Source: Sipunculus nudus (Eukaryota > Annelida > Sipuncula > Golfingiida > Sipunculidae). From it: a stretch of DNA of 64,000 nucleotides. Below, piece by piece: positions 34,069 through 48,500 of this stretch (positions within the stretch are counted from its first letter, which is position 1; every line of letters starts with the position of its first letter). The stretch spans positions 47,286,456 to 47,350,455 of the forward strand of contig CM049318.1 of assembly GCA_026874595.1 (NCBI GenBank), given 5' to 3'. Under the pieces are notes generated by a model. It was given only the letters and a program-made list of their open reading frames with translations, had not been told where the DNA came from and made no database searches. The position numbers and the translations under genes are program-made.

Positions 34069-35916
34069 CTGGTGACCCATATTTTAGTCCCCAGGTAATT
34101 TTGTATCTTTAACAGGTTTGCATGAATAAATTATATGAAACCATATAAATTTTTAAATCTAGCTAAAACCATCAAGATTAATAAAACCCAAAGTATATGA
34201 ACCATTATGTACAGCACATTCTATAGGCTTTCAAATATGTACACATCAAGGAACCTGAAAACAGTGATGAGCAAAATACCGAGCATAATCCGAAACAATG
34301 CTACATATGTTCGTGAGACAGTTTTGAGGCCTTGTAACTGGCGACATAATTCATCTCCTGACATCGCGACTGTATCTGAATTAATCCATGTATATTATCT
34401 GTATCTGAATTAATCCATCTATTATATCTGTATCTGATAGATTATCCAAATCTCACACAATGTAATACTGCAAAAGCTTGTTCAAATTGGACTTGAAATG
34501 TATCCTGCTGTTGAAACATTTACAAATGGTATTTGCACATGAATTTCATTTACGGCAGCAGGCCAACACAACACACAGTGGCCGACCAGAATATATTTGA
34601 TTGTCTTGTTGTAGCTTGCTGCCTAATGTGCTACGCTTCCGAGGCAGCGGAAATCTTGCGCTTCTAAAGAAGCAACTGATTTTCACGCTGCCAGCTTTGA
34701 CCATTTATGATATATTTAGACACCAGATGGCGGTTCGTTTTCCATTGAAATAAACGTGCGTATGATGTGACAAGCAGCCAATCAGATGCCAATAAACAAA
34801 CACTCGACAGGCATCCTGGCTCCGCCCATTGCTGCGCTTCAAGCGCCGCTTGATGAGTTTCCGGTCGAATTTAAATTGCTCCCTCTGCATTCTCGCATCA
34901 TCGACCGATTCGATTATGACATTATGACTGTGTTAGCGTAGCCATGTATCTGTTGTCTGCAGAACTGAAACCAGCAAGCGAGTGTGCACGCAGTCTTTGT
35001 TGTTACGTTTCGTTTGAATTACAGCTCACCAGCCGAGCATCCTATGTGCCCAAGGCCCTAAGCAAACCACGTCAGGGGCAATTCTCTCTGAGCCTGTGGC
35101 GTGTTCAGACGGTTTCGCTGGGGGATGAGCTGTCACTCAAAAAGAAATGAATATGATTGGCTCCGTGTATTCCTCGCTTGGCTTTGTCTTCCAGCACAAG
35201 GTCTCATCTGATTGGACAAAAATACAGTGCTCCCCTCTGGTGTTGCAATTCAGGATACGAGGTCATAACAAACAGCGCCTTACGATATAGGTAGTAGCCG
35301 TATGTGTAAAGCGCTGTGTAAAGAGCGTACCTAATGTGCATGTTGATAACACTTCCCCGTTTATGTCACGTGATCTGTTGGTCTATTACTGACCACCAGA
35401 CAGCTTCAACTGCATATAGCTAGCAGGTGCGCGTGACCAAGTATATGACGATGTTTAAGTGTTCTTGTCCATTAAAAATGACGAACACGTCAACATATAT
35501 ACCGTCAGAGTGACAGCTGGACTGGACCTGGTCAGCAGTACCTGGATATACGACACAGCATAATATTAATCCCTTTCGTTCATTACTCACTTAAGTTGCA
35601 TAATGGAAAATGATGCTGAAATATATATATATTCTGTCCACTATATTTTGACTGAAACCATTACTAGATTGACTATCTGATAAATACCACATGTAGCTTT
35701 TCCAGCCGTTGATCGCCCGTCATCGAGAGTGTATTGCATGGCCCTCCATATCAGTTTAATTATCAATCTCCCAATGAATGATATAATTGAAACATCCCAT
35801 TATACGTCGATGTAACTTGAGCTTTGATCACCCACACCTCCCCTGACACCGATAATCACGTGGTCCTCATGTCCTCGGGGAATCCAGGGTATACTTTGCA
35901 TATAAGCCCGTCTGTA
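34069..35916. other. Intergenic between the convergent genes
   Basis: No gene recognised. The 34580-35250 stretch is GC-richer and holds CCAAT-type boxes on both strands (CCAAT at 34778 and 34789; ATTGG at 35155 and 35212). A 68-codon frame at 34944-35150 has no family features. Confidence 0.4.
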
Positions 35917-35922
35917 TTTATT
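35917..35922 (-). terminator. Candidate polyadenylation signal of gene B
   Basis: TTTATT on the + strand, i.e. AATAAA on the gene strand, about 110 bp past the gene B stop. Confidence 0.45.
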
Positions 35923-36030
35923 TGTAACTAGAGAAATAATCCAAATAGTAATTTCCTTTTGTAAAGTAAACGTCTGTGGGTATAACCACAACGCCAACAA
36001 ATCTGGATCACAGGTTCTTGGTGATATAGG

Positions 36031-36539
36031 TCAACTGGTCATGATTTTGCCTGTATAGAACGGATAAACCAATATTAAGACACCTGCCATGCTCATCATC
36101 AGAAATATCACCCAGAAGAAGCACCTGTCCGTGACGTAAGCGAGTTCCTGCCAGTCACGTGCATAGTCCGGGCCCTCATCCCCTTCGTCATCCATGCCCT
36201 GTCCTTGCGCATGCTTAGTTGTGATGTTTTCAACTTCCGCTTTGGCGTTGACAGTTAACTTGACCAGTTCCATGTCTTCAACATTGCCATTAGTCTCTGT
36301 GCTTGTGACCGTCTTTTTCTTGGTTCTCTGCGTGGATTTGACGTAAACTTTCCGCGTTACTGAGCGCACATTAGATGCACGTGTTTTGACACACACTAAT
36401 CTGCATAGGTAACAAAGGACAAGAGAATGCAAAAGGCGAGGAACCGGTCGATCTGGGCAGCGATGATGCACATTCATGACCAACACAGTCAGACATACCG
36501 ATATGGCTCCCAGAAACATGGTAGCTGTCAGGTAGGCAA
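36031..36539 (-). CDS. Gene B exon 8 (M3, cytoplasmic loop, M4)
   Basis: Acceptor TTTATTCCAG, phase-1 entry making Val: PLM-V-AYLTATM, again the length of the nicotinic family. M3 runs MFLGAISVCLTVLVMNVHH. The loop has a basic half and an acidic half (MDDEGDEGPD), then the amphipathic DWQELAYVTDR. M4 is FFWVIFLMMSMAGVLILV. Stop TGA at 36033-36031. Confidence 0.95.
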
Positions 36540-39500
36540 CTGGAATAAATTAAATATAATTTTAAATGTAGCTTACATTTTTAGATTTTTTAATAAAGAC
36601 TTGACGTTTCAATCAAACTGTAAGTCCCCTAAGGGTTCTAAATCCATATTATGTGCCAAGGTTTTTTTATATCCATATTATGTGACAAGGTTTCTATATC
36701 CATATTGCGTGGCAAGGTTTCTATATCTATATTATGTGACCAGGTTTATATATCCATATTATGTGACCAGGTTTCTATATCAATATTATGTGACAAGGTT
36801 TCTATATCCATATTGCGTGGCAATGTTTCTATATCTATATTATGTGACCAGGTTTATATCTCCATATTATGTGACCAGGTTTCTATATCAATATTATGTG
36901 ACAAGGTTTTCAATTGCGATCAAGCTTACTAGTGTGAATATATTGCTTTTAAGATTTGCAAATATAAGTTGTAAACTTAGTTTTTTTTAATAAACTTGAG
37001 CGACACGTCATGGTGCACAAGGCCAGGCGTCAGCTATAGATCGCTCCTTATAAACAGAGATAATAAAACAAGTATGTACACATGTGTTCATTCCTCGTCT
37101 AGGCGCTTATGAAAGCAACACTTATGGCTGGAAAGACATTGACTTACCCATGAGCGGGACAGACAGCGATGTCCGGGGTATTATGTCAGCGACCATCAGT
37201 AAGAACACAGTAAAAGCAAGCAGAACAGAAATTCCCAATGACACCTTCTCTCCGGCCTCGGGAGGAAGATAGAACCCAATCAGGATCAGCATGGACAGCA
37301 TGACGCAGGGCAGGATAATGTTCATGATGTAGAAGGTGTGACGTCGAGACAGGAACAGAGTGAACACCACGTGGGAGTACGCATGCCCAGGGCAGCATTC
37401 TAATATCGTTTCGTTCCGGACTGCTGTTGTCTTGTAAACGTGCCATTCTCCGTTAAGTCTGTAGATAAAAGCAGATTTTGATAGCATAACATTAAATATA
37501 TATTTTATTTTGTTACCCAACTGATACATTTATCAATGAGTGTATTAAACCTTCGTCTATTACGATTAAACCTTCAGCCTCCTCCAAAGCCTTTTTCATC
37601 TATAGAAACTATAGGCTTGCACCAATTATATATATAAAATAGGTCTATGCATTTACAGAAGCAACTTTGAAAGATTTATCAGAAGAAACATGTAGAGAAC
37701 AGACAGCTAGTTGCAAAGTACACACAGAAATATAATTCGAATTAATGTGATTAAAACGACGTAAATAGTCACTTAATCTGAAAAGAAAGATATTAAATAA
37801 CCGTAAGAGTCCTGAAAGACGATATGTATTAGATAATGAATGTTAAATAGTACCTTTTAGTAATAAAAAGTAACTCCGGCAAACAAAATAATCAATATAA
37901 ACACTGAAAATACAGGCACCTCAAAGAATTACTCCACAAATTAAAATTTTGATTTAATGACTATATAATGACTCGCTTGTTCACTCGGTCGTCATATTGA
38001 TCATGTCTATAACATGCAAGTATAGTCGTGCATTTTATGTTGACCTTCTTTTTGCGAGCTAAACCTGTATTTTCCGAACAGTAACGGCTATCAGGGCACG
38101 GACCTACTGATCATTTGATTTGTATACATTTGAAAGCTGTAAAGGGACCTTCTGTGTTGGGGAACATCTTGAATTTATTCTCAGCTTCAATTTATTATTT
38201 TGTTTTCACCAAATATCATGAACATTTTTTTCATCTTATTTGGTTAGTCTTATTGTATTAACTGAAAAAATTACTTTTTTAATTAGTTTTTGTTCTCGAA
38301 TAAACTTCCAGTTGTGCGGTTCTATATGTTCTATATTTTATAAATGGGTTCTTTCATGTTGGTGGACATATTTTTGGAGAAATAGGGCAGATCCTAGAAC
38401 TTTGGGTTGATTCATCTTTATGTTAAAAATGACTTGGGCCCTGGAATTAAATTGCCGCGAATCGCCCAAGGTCAGAGGGTAATGTTTACCCAGCATATAT
38501 AATATATATAATGTGATATGTATATACGGATTCCTTATACGTCTATTCTATTTACATATCTGTGTGCTTCTGTAAATTGAACATAACCTAACCTCTTGTT
38601 TTTTTAAATCTAAATACAGAGATGTGTGGTTATAAAATGATAAAATTCTATTGATTGGCTCATTGAGGAAATCCTGATTCCACCGTGGCGTTTTCGTTTT
38701 CGGTACCCCTTTGTATTTTACGTCGGTTAAAAAATACGGTAAGTAATTTTCACATGAAAAAAATCCAATTCATTTCAATGTGAATTTGTTCATGAGATTT
38801 AGGCTGTACGAAAAACAAAACATATCATATGAAGTAATGTTGAAAAAAGTTATGTTTGCCGCCTGGAGACTTGATGTTATAATATTTCAGACAAATCTCG
38901 ATAAAAATTACGGAAACCATGTTTCCTAGAAAGGTGTGCAGAAGAGGGGCCGGTTTTTGTATCCCGGTCAGCCTGTCAGGTGTGTGCAGCCTACCTGAAG
39001 TCATGAGTGCTAATAGAGTCACTGAGACTGGTAATATTCATTTTTTTGCTGTGATAGCTCCACGCGCCAATCAGTAGGCTGCATTGCTGGCTGTCGAACG
39101 GGAAGAACGTGATGTCGATATCACACGTGGTCCGGAAGATCCCGCCCGGCTCCCAATGTAGACGGCCGGTGTGATGCAGCAATACTCTGATCTTCTCAAA
39201 CTCTGGTATCATCTCGTCAGCTCTGTGAGGTCAAATCATATGTCAAAATCACCAAAGGGTACATGTTTCAGTAATCATTTGAGTTTTTAAAAATGTCATC
39301 ATGATGAATTTACAGAGTACCATGTCAAAACTTTATAAAGCATTTTAAAGCCATATTAGATTTACTACAACAATTCATATGCATCGGACTTATACCATTT
39401 TATTATTTAACAGCTTCTTTTTCTTATTATTATTTTAATTGCTACTACTACAATTTCCAATGTTCACATTACCGTATATAATTATTTTGTTGAAATAAAA

Positions 39501-42393
39501 ATGTATAAAATAAATGTATCAATCCAAACTAATTTAGTAATAGGACAGACTAACTTCAGCTAAGATCAAGTTAGATAAGTGGTTCACCCATTCATGACGG
39601 CGAGTTCCGGTCGCCAGACCTTGTCGGCACGCAGTATAAGATCTGTGAGGTTGCCGTAATCTCGCGGGTCCCAGCGCAGTCGCTCGTCTCCCCACTCCTG
39701 GTAACAAATTAGCTGATTAAGATTCATTCTAAACAACCCTCCGATGATAATCCAGATAACATGACCAATCGGCCATGAAGACAACCATGCCTTTCCCATC
39801 ATGCGTTCCCAAATACCCTACTTAAAGTAACACAATGCTAACATGACAACCTAACTATGCTCACATGAACACCTCATAAACCCTTTTACACTGCTAACAA
39901 GACCACCTTATAAACCTGTTCACACTGCTAACAAGATCACCTTATAAACCTGTTCACACTGCTAACAAGATCACCTAATAAACCTGTTCACACTGCTAAC
40001 AAGATTACCTTATAAACCCGCTCACACTGCTAACAGGATCACCTTATAAACCCTCTCACACTACTAACAGGATCACCTCATAAACCTTCTACACTGCTAA
40101 CAGGACCACCTCATTAACCCTCTCATAGTATTAACAAGACCAACTCATAATCCTGTCTTACTGCTAGGGGACCACCTTAAAAACCTTTTAACACTGCTTA
40201 CAGGACCACCTCATAACCTTTTCACTATGCTCACATGAATACCGTATAAGCCCTAAACTAACAGGATTGTCCCATAAACCTCGCACTGCTAACAGGACCA
40301 CCTCCTAAACTGTTCACACTACCAACAAGACCATCTTATAAACCCTTGCATACTGCTAACAGGACCACCTCATAAATCCTCTCACTAAACTCACATGACC
40401 ACCTCATAAACCCCTCACACTGCTAACAGAATCACCGCACAAATCCTCTCATACTGCGAATTTGATCACCTCATGAAACCTCTTACACTGCAAAGAGGAT
40501 CACCTCAAAAACCATCTAACATTGCAAACAGGTTCACCTCATAAAACCTCTCACACTGCTAAAAGGACCACCAAGTAAATGATGCTTTTTGTATACCTAG
40601 AAACTCAGAAGACCAGATGAGTGAGCCAAAAAGGTTTAGTGCAACTTTCATTAATCTATGTTTTTACGGGGAAATACATTTTCTTAATGATCGTTTTGAA
40701 CAGTATAAAACCGATCAATATACCTGTATCTCAAATAATGGTGCTTGTGTCATAGATTATGCAAATGAACCAAGTAAATTGTATTCACTTGTCACCTCAT
40801 TTGAGATTGTGGCGCCAGATTACTCTGACCATTGTCCGTTGACTTGTACATTTACAACACGACAAAGGAGAACACTCCTCCTGCCTGGAGCCCACCATCC
40901 ACCACAGCATGCACGTGTTCGTTATGTTTGGAAAGTAGAACGACAACCGCACTATGTTAGTAATTTACAAACTATTTCGAACATTTTGTTGAAATATTGG
41001 ATTTAAATGAAGAAACCGCAATAGAACTTTTTTGAAAAAAATACTAATTGATTTAGCTAATATCAAGAATAAAAGGGGAAAACAAGCCGACAAATGGGAT
41101 GTAACCATTATGTTTGGATAGAGAGTGTGCTATTGCTTAAAGGCACAAGCATTGTATGTTGAATAAATACAGGCGCACTAACTCTGAAATTGATCGTTTT
41201 ATTGATTGTTTTATTGATGAACATACCCCGATTATATGGGAAGTAATAATGTATAGGTGTGTATTATTTACATGTATATGATTCTGTAAGGGCTGGTGGT
41301 CCTGTCGTTATCAGTATAAACTTTTCTTCTTTCTTTCTTTCCTTCTTTCTTAGTTAACGTAAAGCGAAAAAATGCTAAAGGGACCTTTATCTGACTTTGA
41401 TTAAAAATAAATACTAGTAATCCCTTAAACCTTTTATAAAATTATTTGACAAAAATAGCTGATACCACGATGTACAGGTTTTTCCTTTTGTTTATATCCA
41501 CGTGTTTAGAACACTTGAGGTCACGGCTTCTAACATGGACATCTGGCGGTATTTTAGATAGTTGATGTCAATATAAATCAACCAGCTTCGGTTACATGGT
41601 TTTTCTGTGTGTCGTCATGGGCTCGTATACCTTGTGTACTAATAGCCTGTAGACAAAAAGTTCCTACATCTGTCACAGGGGCGTTATAGGAACCTTTCTG
41701 AGCAGGGATTACACTTGGTTCCATAATACATACGCAGAGTAAACCGGAAAACTCATCGGTTCTTTAAATAAGACATTAAGGTTAATAGTTGCTTTAAGAC
41801 CAATATAGAGCCGTTTGCATTAACAAAATAATAAGGAACCATGAGCAAGATTATATAAATCTTTTATTTATTGATTTATATCATTTATTATTGACTAGGG
41901 GTTGACTAAACTAATCTGAGCTATCGGCATGGACTCGGTTCTTCGGTTGTCCGTTCGTTAACAGGAAAGGGAAGAAATCTAAACCATTATACATTCAAAA
42001 ATTTGAGAATTCAGGAAATTCTATAAGCAATTTTCATACAAACTATTAAAGGTTAACTATTGTTGTGTCTCATAAACGACAAACCATGTCAGTGTTACCT
42101 GTAATTATGTGTTATGAGTTAAAGACGTGTGTCGGCTTCACCTTGACGTTATGGCATACGGGCTTGTTATGATAAACTTGGATTTACACAAAAACACAAA
42201 ACAGACAATTTTACTTTTCAGAGCTTCCTATTATAAGTTAAACACCGGGTAACAACAGACTGTACACGTCCTCACCATCTGTGCCTTACCGTCATTATGA
42301 GTCCTGTTGTCGTAAAAACCATACTTCTCTCCTCCTGAAGTTAAAATAAAGTATTATGGTCAAAGTGTACCATCTCCTAAAAAGTATGCATTC

Positions 42394-42436
<43 letters not shown>

Positions 42437-42477
42437 ATTATAATTATTAATTTTTTTACTTTTATTATTATTATTAC

Positions 42478-42511
<34 letters not shown>

Positions 42512-45500
42512 AATATTACGAGGTTGAATTCAATATCCTTCCTGACTTAGGCTAACGTGATCAATGAGCGAGTACTACTAGGAAGGAAAGGAAACACACA
42601 CACATGCACACACACAAAGAACTTGCCAAGCCATGTATGCGTAGAAGGACGAACTCTATATCCACTTGAATGGGTTTATCGTTATTCCACGTGCCCCTGG
42701 CGTCAGAGTTGTAGCCTCTGAAGAGTCTGTCCATCAACCGCTCCTCATACGTCTGGTTGTGCCATTTCTCCTTACCGCCACCTGCAGAAAGAATTCTAGT
42801 TAGTATCATCACGTATAGATGGCGCTGCCTCATCATACAGGAATACTGTGGGGTGTAAAACAGTACAATAACATATGTCTTTGATGCGCAAAGAACAAAA
42901 TGTAATGGTGAGTTTGCGTGATTCGTCATCCCAGTGTTTAGGTACGAACTGTAATTATGTAATTAACATACAGTGACCATGTAGAAGGCATCACATAATG
43001 TAATTAACATACAGTGACTATGTAGAAGGCATCACATAATGTAATTAACATACAGTGACCATGTGGAAGGCATCACATAATGTAATTAACATACAGTGAC
43101 CATGTAGAAGGCATCACATAATGTAATTAACATACAGTGACCATATAGAAGGCATCACATAATGTAATTTACATACAGTGACCATGTAGAAGGCATCACA
43201 TAATGTAATTAACATACAGTGACTATGTAGAAGGCATCACATAATGTTATTAACATACAGTGACTATGTAGAAGGCATCACATAATGTAATTAACATACA
43301 GTGACTATGTAGAAGGCTGATTACTCCTCAACCAGAGTACAGAGGTCTTTCGATTAATCCTTAAACTTTACCGACAGCCAGAGAGGCCGTAAAAGGGCAA
43401 AGTAGATGATACACTCTAAACCAGAAAAAAGGAGAAAAATACATCATGTTTTGGGGTTATCAGATAAAGTCAAATGATTGGCATACAACATTCTAGTATC
43501 CGCCCTAGGTCGAGTGAGAGCAGGCACTGTCAGGTTTGTTTCATACAATAGAAAAATAGTGTACACAGATCCAATAAAACACACCGAGGCTCAGATCAAA
43601 GGTTCCCAAGCCCCCGGAGCGCCGTGGCTTTGAAGCAAGTGCAGCGCATTGATTGGGACAAATGAACTGTTGTGGCGGTGTTTCTTTAGCCACCAGATTC
43701 TAGCACACGTGATATGTAACAAAACACATAAAATCGTTATGTATAGATTTAAAGCTTGAAAACCTTTGCATTTCGTTAAAATTTTTTTAATTGGCTCGGC
43801 ATGAGAATTCCTGGTGAAACAGATCATGATATTAAGGTTTTTAAATATCTATCAGCAGTGTTCATGTGCGGCCATTTCAACCAAATCAGTGATACCCAAT
43901 TATCCCAAAACCTTGGCAAGAGCTGCTTTTAAGTTACAAATACCTGAAAGATTCAGACTTGATTAAAAAAGAAAATGCATGATTAGTTATTCAGTTATCC
44001 GAGCGTGGTGGTGTAATGGTTATGGCGCTGGATTTGTAACCGCAAGGTTGTGGGTTCGCGTCCCGATCGCCGTCTACGCTAAGACTTCATGGTTATGGCC
44101 AAGATGTATGCCTGCAACTTTTCATGCTAACAGCTCCTGCTGTGGCTGGAATATTTGGTACTAGATATAACATCATGAATGCAAACACCTGAAATCGTAA
44201 AATATTGCGATCGGTAATATTTGTATTTGCATGAAGAAGCCATTTTGAAAACAAATCTCACAAGTCACACACAATATAGTATTCTTTATTGGTATTTTAT
44301 ATGAAAATACTAGCTGATAAAACCGGGACCTTTATCGGATTTTGGGGGATGTATTTAATGAGGTGAAATATGTTGTCTCACTTATTTTTATCCTAAAGTT
44401 AAAAAATATAGATTTTCAGTCGGATAGCTTCCGAAAAGTTTTGTACACATATGTTTACATTTATTTTGTGGCGATGTGCTTGTGGAAAGAAATCCATACA
44501 TCGGTATATGTTTACCCTGAAGACCTGGCCAGTGATGATGTTTACATTTGCGAACCGGAATGGGATGCGAGGGCATCAGATTTTCGAATCTTTGACTAGT
44601 TTCATACATTATTATTTTTGTTAGACCTATAAAGGATAGACTGATGTAAGAAAGATATGAAAGATGAATTAGATGTATGTTACAAGGCAAGGAATCTGTT
44701 CTCAAAGTAAGAAACGGGAATATGCATACCTCTTTAGTGCATGGTAGCCTCCAAGCAAATTAGAAACGAGGAAAAATAACTCAAAATGATGTGTAAATTA
44801 AATTTTTTTATTCTCATATTGGCGAGGTCACTGCAGGAATAATAACCTTTAAAATGAGGTATGGCCCAGTGTCATAGGCCTACGCAACGCAGTGTTAGAG
44901 AACGTTGAGAACAAAAGTGGACCCAATTCCTTTTTATAAGTATAAGATGTGAAATCAGAAAATCTCGCGATCAGGAAAATCTTGACTTCTGTAAAAAACA
45001 TAAGTCTGAAAATAATTCTATTCAACATAGTATTAATTGAATTCCCCTAGCTCCAAGAAATCTTTGCAAATAATGTGAAGGCTTAAGTGTTCTCATAAAC
45101 AGACGTATTTGAAGGAAAGTTTAAAACTCCATTTTGGACCGCACGTCGATAAACAGGGGTGGCGCCACTAGCTTTTTTATTTACACCCCAGTCACGTGAT
45201 CACTATGTCTAAACTATTTAGAAATGATTGCTGTAGTATTTCATGAGATAAAAGTAATAGATTTTGCAACATATATGGAAACATTTGATATCTAAAAATT
45301 TCGCGATCATCAAAATTCTGAGTGCTGTTGAAACATCAGTCTGAAAATAATTCTATTCATTATAGTATTCTTTGAATTGTACTCTAAAAGCAAGGAATTC
45401 TTGCATATGATTTGAAAGTTTAAGTGTTCTTATTTACAGAGTTATCTGAAGGAAAGTGAAAGAGGCCCTTTCTGACCGCAGAAATTCGATAACAGAGGTG

Positions 45501-48500
45501 GCGCAGGTCATAACCACATGTCAGTCATGTGGGGAACATGAATGTAAAATTTGGTAAAGATAGCAAGAGGGGTTTTAGAGATATTTTTTTTTTATTTAGA
45601 GAATATATTTTTAATTTAGAGATATTCACAATGTGAAACTATGTCACGAACCATGACGAATTGTAACTATTGATCACGACTTTGATACGATTTCAAGAAG
45701 ATGACAACAGGAACCATTCAGGACAGAGCCACAGCCACGATCATGTGATGTCAGTGAAAACCCTGAACATCAACGCTTCTGTCGATATATTCTTGGTGTC
45801 CGAGTGGAAGTCCGCATCCAAATCATTCAAGTCAAGGTCTATGTCCCAGTCCTTGAGATTCCAGTCCAAGTCCACCTTCGTCTCGCCAGAGTACGGAAAA
45901 CGTGTCTGAGTCAGTACAATTTTCTTTAATAAAAAATCTCAAGATAAGAATCTGGAATAACAATTTGTGTTTTAACTTATTATATTAGTTTTCTGATTGA
46001 TTTACATGCAAATGTATCATATTATGAAAATATAATGATACAAGTACAAATAAGGTACACAAACCAACATAATGTATTATCCTTTTTCTTTTAACATAAA
46101 CTGAAAATCTGTCGGGAATTGATTTAAACAAACGAGACAGAGTTTACAGTACTTTACAGCATTCTTTTAAAGATAGACTTGTGTTTGTACTTATTATTCA
46201 TTCCGTCTGAATTTGAACAAAATGACCTCTTCATGTTTAGACACACTGGCAGTCTGGTCAGGCATTAATTTCCTTCTTTCTTTAAACACACTGTCAGAAC
46301 ACTCAGGCATTATTTTCCTTCTTTCTTTAAACACACTGTCAGTACGCTCAGTCATTATTTTCCTTCTTTCTTTAAACACACTGTCAGCACGCTCAGGCAT
46401 TATTTTCCTTCTTTCTTTAAACACACTGTCAGAACGCTCAGGCATTATTTTCCTCCTTTCTTTAAACACACTGTCAGCACGCTCACGAATTATTTTCCTT
46501 CTTTCTTCAAACACACTGTCAGCACGCTCAGGCAATATTTTCCTTCTTTCTTTAAACACACTGTCAGTACGCTCAGTCATTATTTTCCTTCTTTCTTTAA
46601 ACACACTGTCAGTACGCTAAGGCATTATTTTCCTTCTTCCTTTAAACACACTGTCAGTACGCTCAGTCATTATTTTCCTTCTTTCTTTAAACACACTGTC
46701 AGTACGCTAAGGCATTATTTTCCTCCTTTCTATAAACACACTGTCAGTACGATCAGGCATTAATTTCCTCCTTTCTTTAAACACACTGTCAGTACGCTCA
46801 GGCATTATTTTCCTTCTTCTTTAAACACACTGTCAGTACGCTCAGTCATTATTTTCCTTCTTGCTTTAAACACACTGTCAGTACGCTAAGGCATTATTTT
46901 CCTTCTTCCTTTAAACACACTGTCAGTTCGATCAGGCTTTAATTTCCTTCTTCCTTTAGACACACTGTCAGTACGCTAAGGCATTATTTTCCTCCTTTCT
47001 ATAAACACACTGTCAGTACGATCAGGCATTAATTTCCTCCTTTCTTTAAACATACTGTCAGTACGATCAAGCATTATTTTCCTCCTTTCTTTAAACACAC
47101 TGTCAGTTCGATCAGGCTTTAATTTCCTTCTTTCTTTAAACACACTGTCAGTACGATCAGGCATTATTTTCCTCCTTTCTATAAACACACTGTCAGTACG
47201 ATAAAGCATTATTTTCCTTCTTTCTTTAAACACACTGTCAGTTCGATCAGGCTTTAATTTCCTTCTTCCTTTAAACATACTGTCAGTACGATCAGGCATT
47301 AATTTCCCTCTTTCCCATTCAAGAATAACAATGAGCCTTCAGGCTGTTCTTAGGCTAATATTACCGTGGCTCAAATTCGAGATACAGATATATCATACTG
47401 ATAATTTAGAAATATCAGCCATTATGTTCCCTACAGCGTCAGACTAGATACATTTTACTTCTACATATTTTTACTATAGGAGGGATGTACTCGGTCTAAC
47501 CCAGAGTCAAGTCCTTGTCATGGAATGTCCGGGAAACGTGAAATATTGTAAAAGTTTCGTCCTCAGTCCATCATCACTGCTGTACACTACATGGAATTTC
47601 TAACCAGTGCAAAATTACAAATTACCGCAAAAAAATGACCGATTTTTCCAGACCTTTATAGCCTTAGTGTAACGAAACATTGTAAGATAATCGTCTGAGA
47701 GTCGTATATAGGGGCTTTCTCTCAAGTCGTCGCCAAGTAAAAATATCTAAAAATCTCGAGGATAGAGGTTCTAGCCTTTATTATTGTGTGCCATATCGTG
47801 CTGGCATTGTGCACATGAACGTCGTGCTGGCATCGTCCTCGTGATATAATGGGGTTTTCACCTCGACGGGCTGAATCGCCACGAATTATTGAATTAACTT
47901 GTTTCCCATTATTCACGGTATGATCAAAAAACCACCACGGTTTCCACCGTGTGCTTTAGAAAATGCTGAATCTGTTTGAATCTTTCAGATTATGAACTGA
48001 AGAGAAAATCATTCAACTGTATATTTTCCTTAGCATCAAAATGTTCTTACCAAATATAACTGTTATGAGTAAAGAAATACCATTTTAATTGTATTGCAAT
48101 AATATGACCAAATGCTCATGGAAATATTGTTAGCCCTAAAAAAACGTCGAAAAACGTTATATTCATAACTCACAGTTGACCTTGGTAAGGTATGGTTATC
48201 ATCATGAATAAAGGAACCAATACATGTAGTTTTAGCTTGCGCCTTTTTCAGAGTCAGCAGTGGGCACACATAATCACAAAATGAATTTACGACGGCATTA
48301 ACTTTATGAATAAAGGCACCCATCTATAAACATATCTGGCATTAAGTTAGCCATATTGAAAATATGTTTATTTCGATAAAAACACAGTTACAGGAAATTT
48401 TAGAAGGTGTTAGATGCCGATTTTCCCAGAAATTTCTCATATACTCAAAACGGTATAAGCAGATTTTAGCCTTCTAATTCTTCGTTCATATTATTGAAAT

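Noticed and set aside
44001..44075. Functional tRNA-Thr
   Set aside because: Acceptor and anticodon stems do not pair well; better explained as a tRNA-derived repeat.
45745..45911. Possible gene B exon on the - strand with Asp/Leu/Trp-rich residues after a good-looking acceptor
   Set aside because: No adequate donor, a stop soon after, low-complexity hexamer repetition, and exons 2 and 3 already join in perfect phase.
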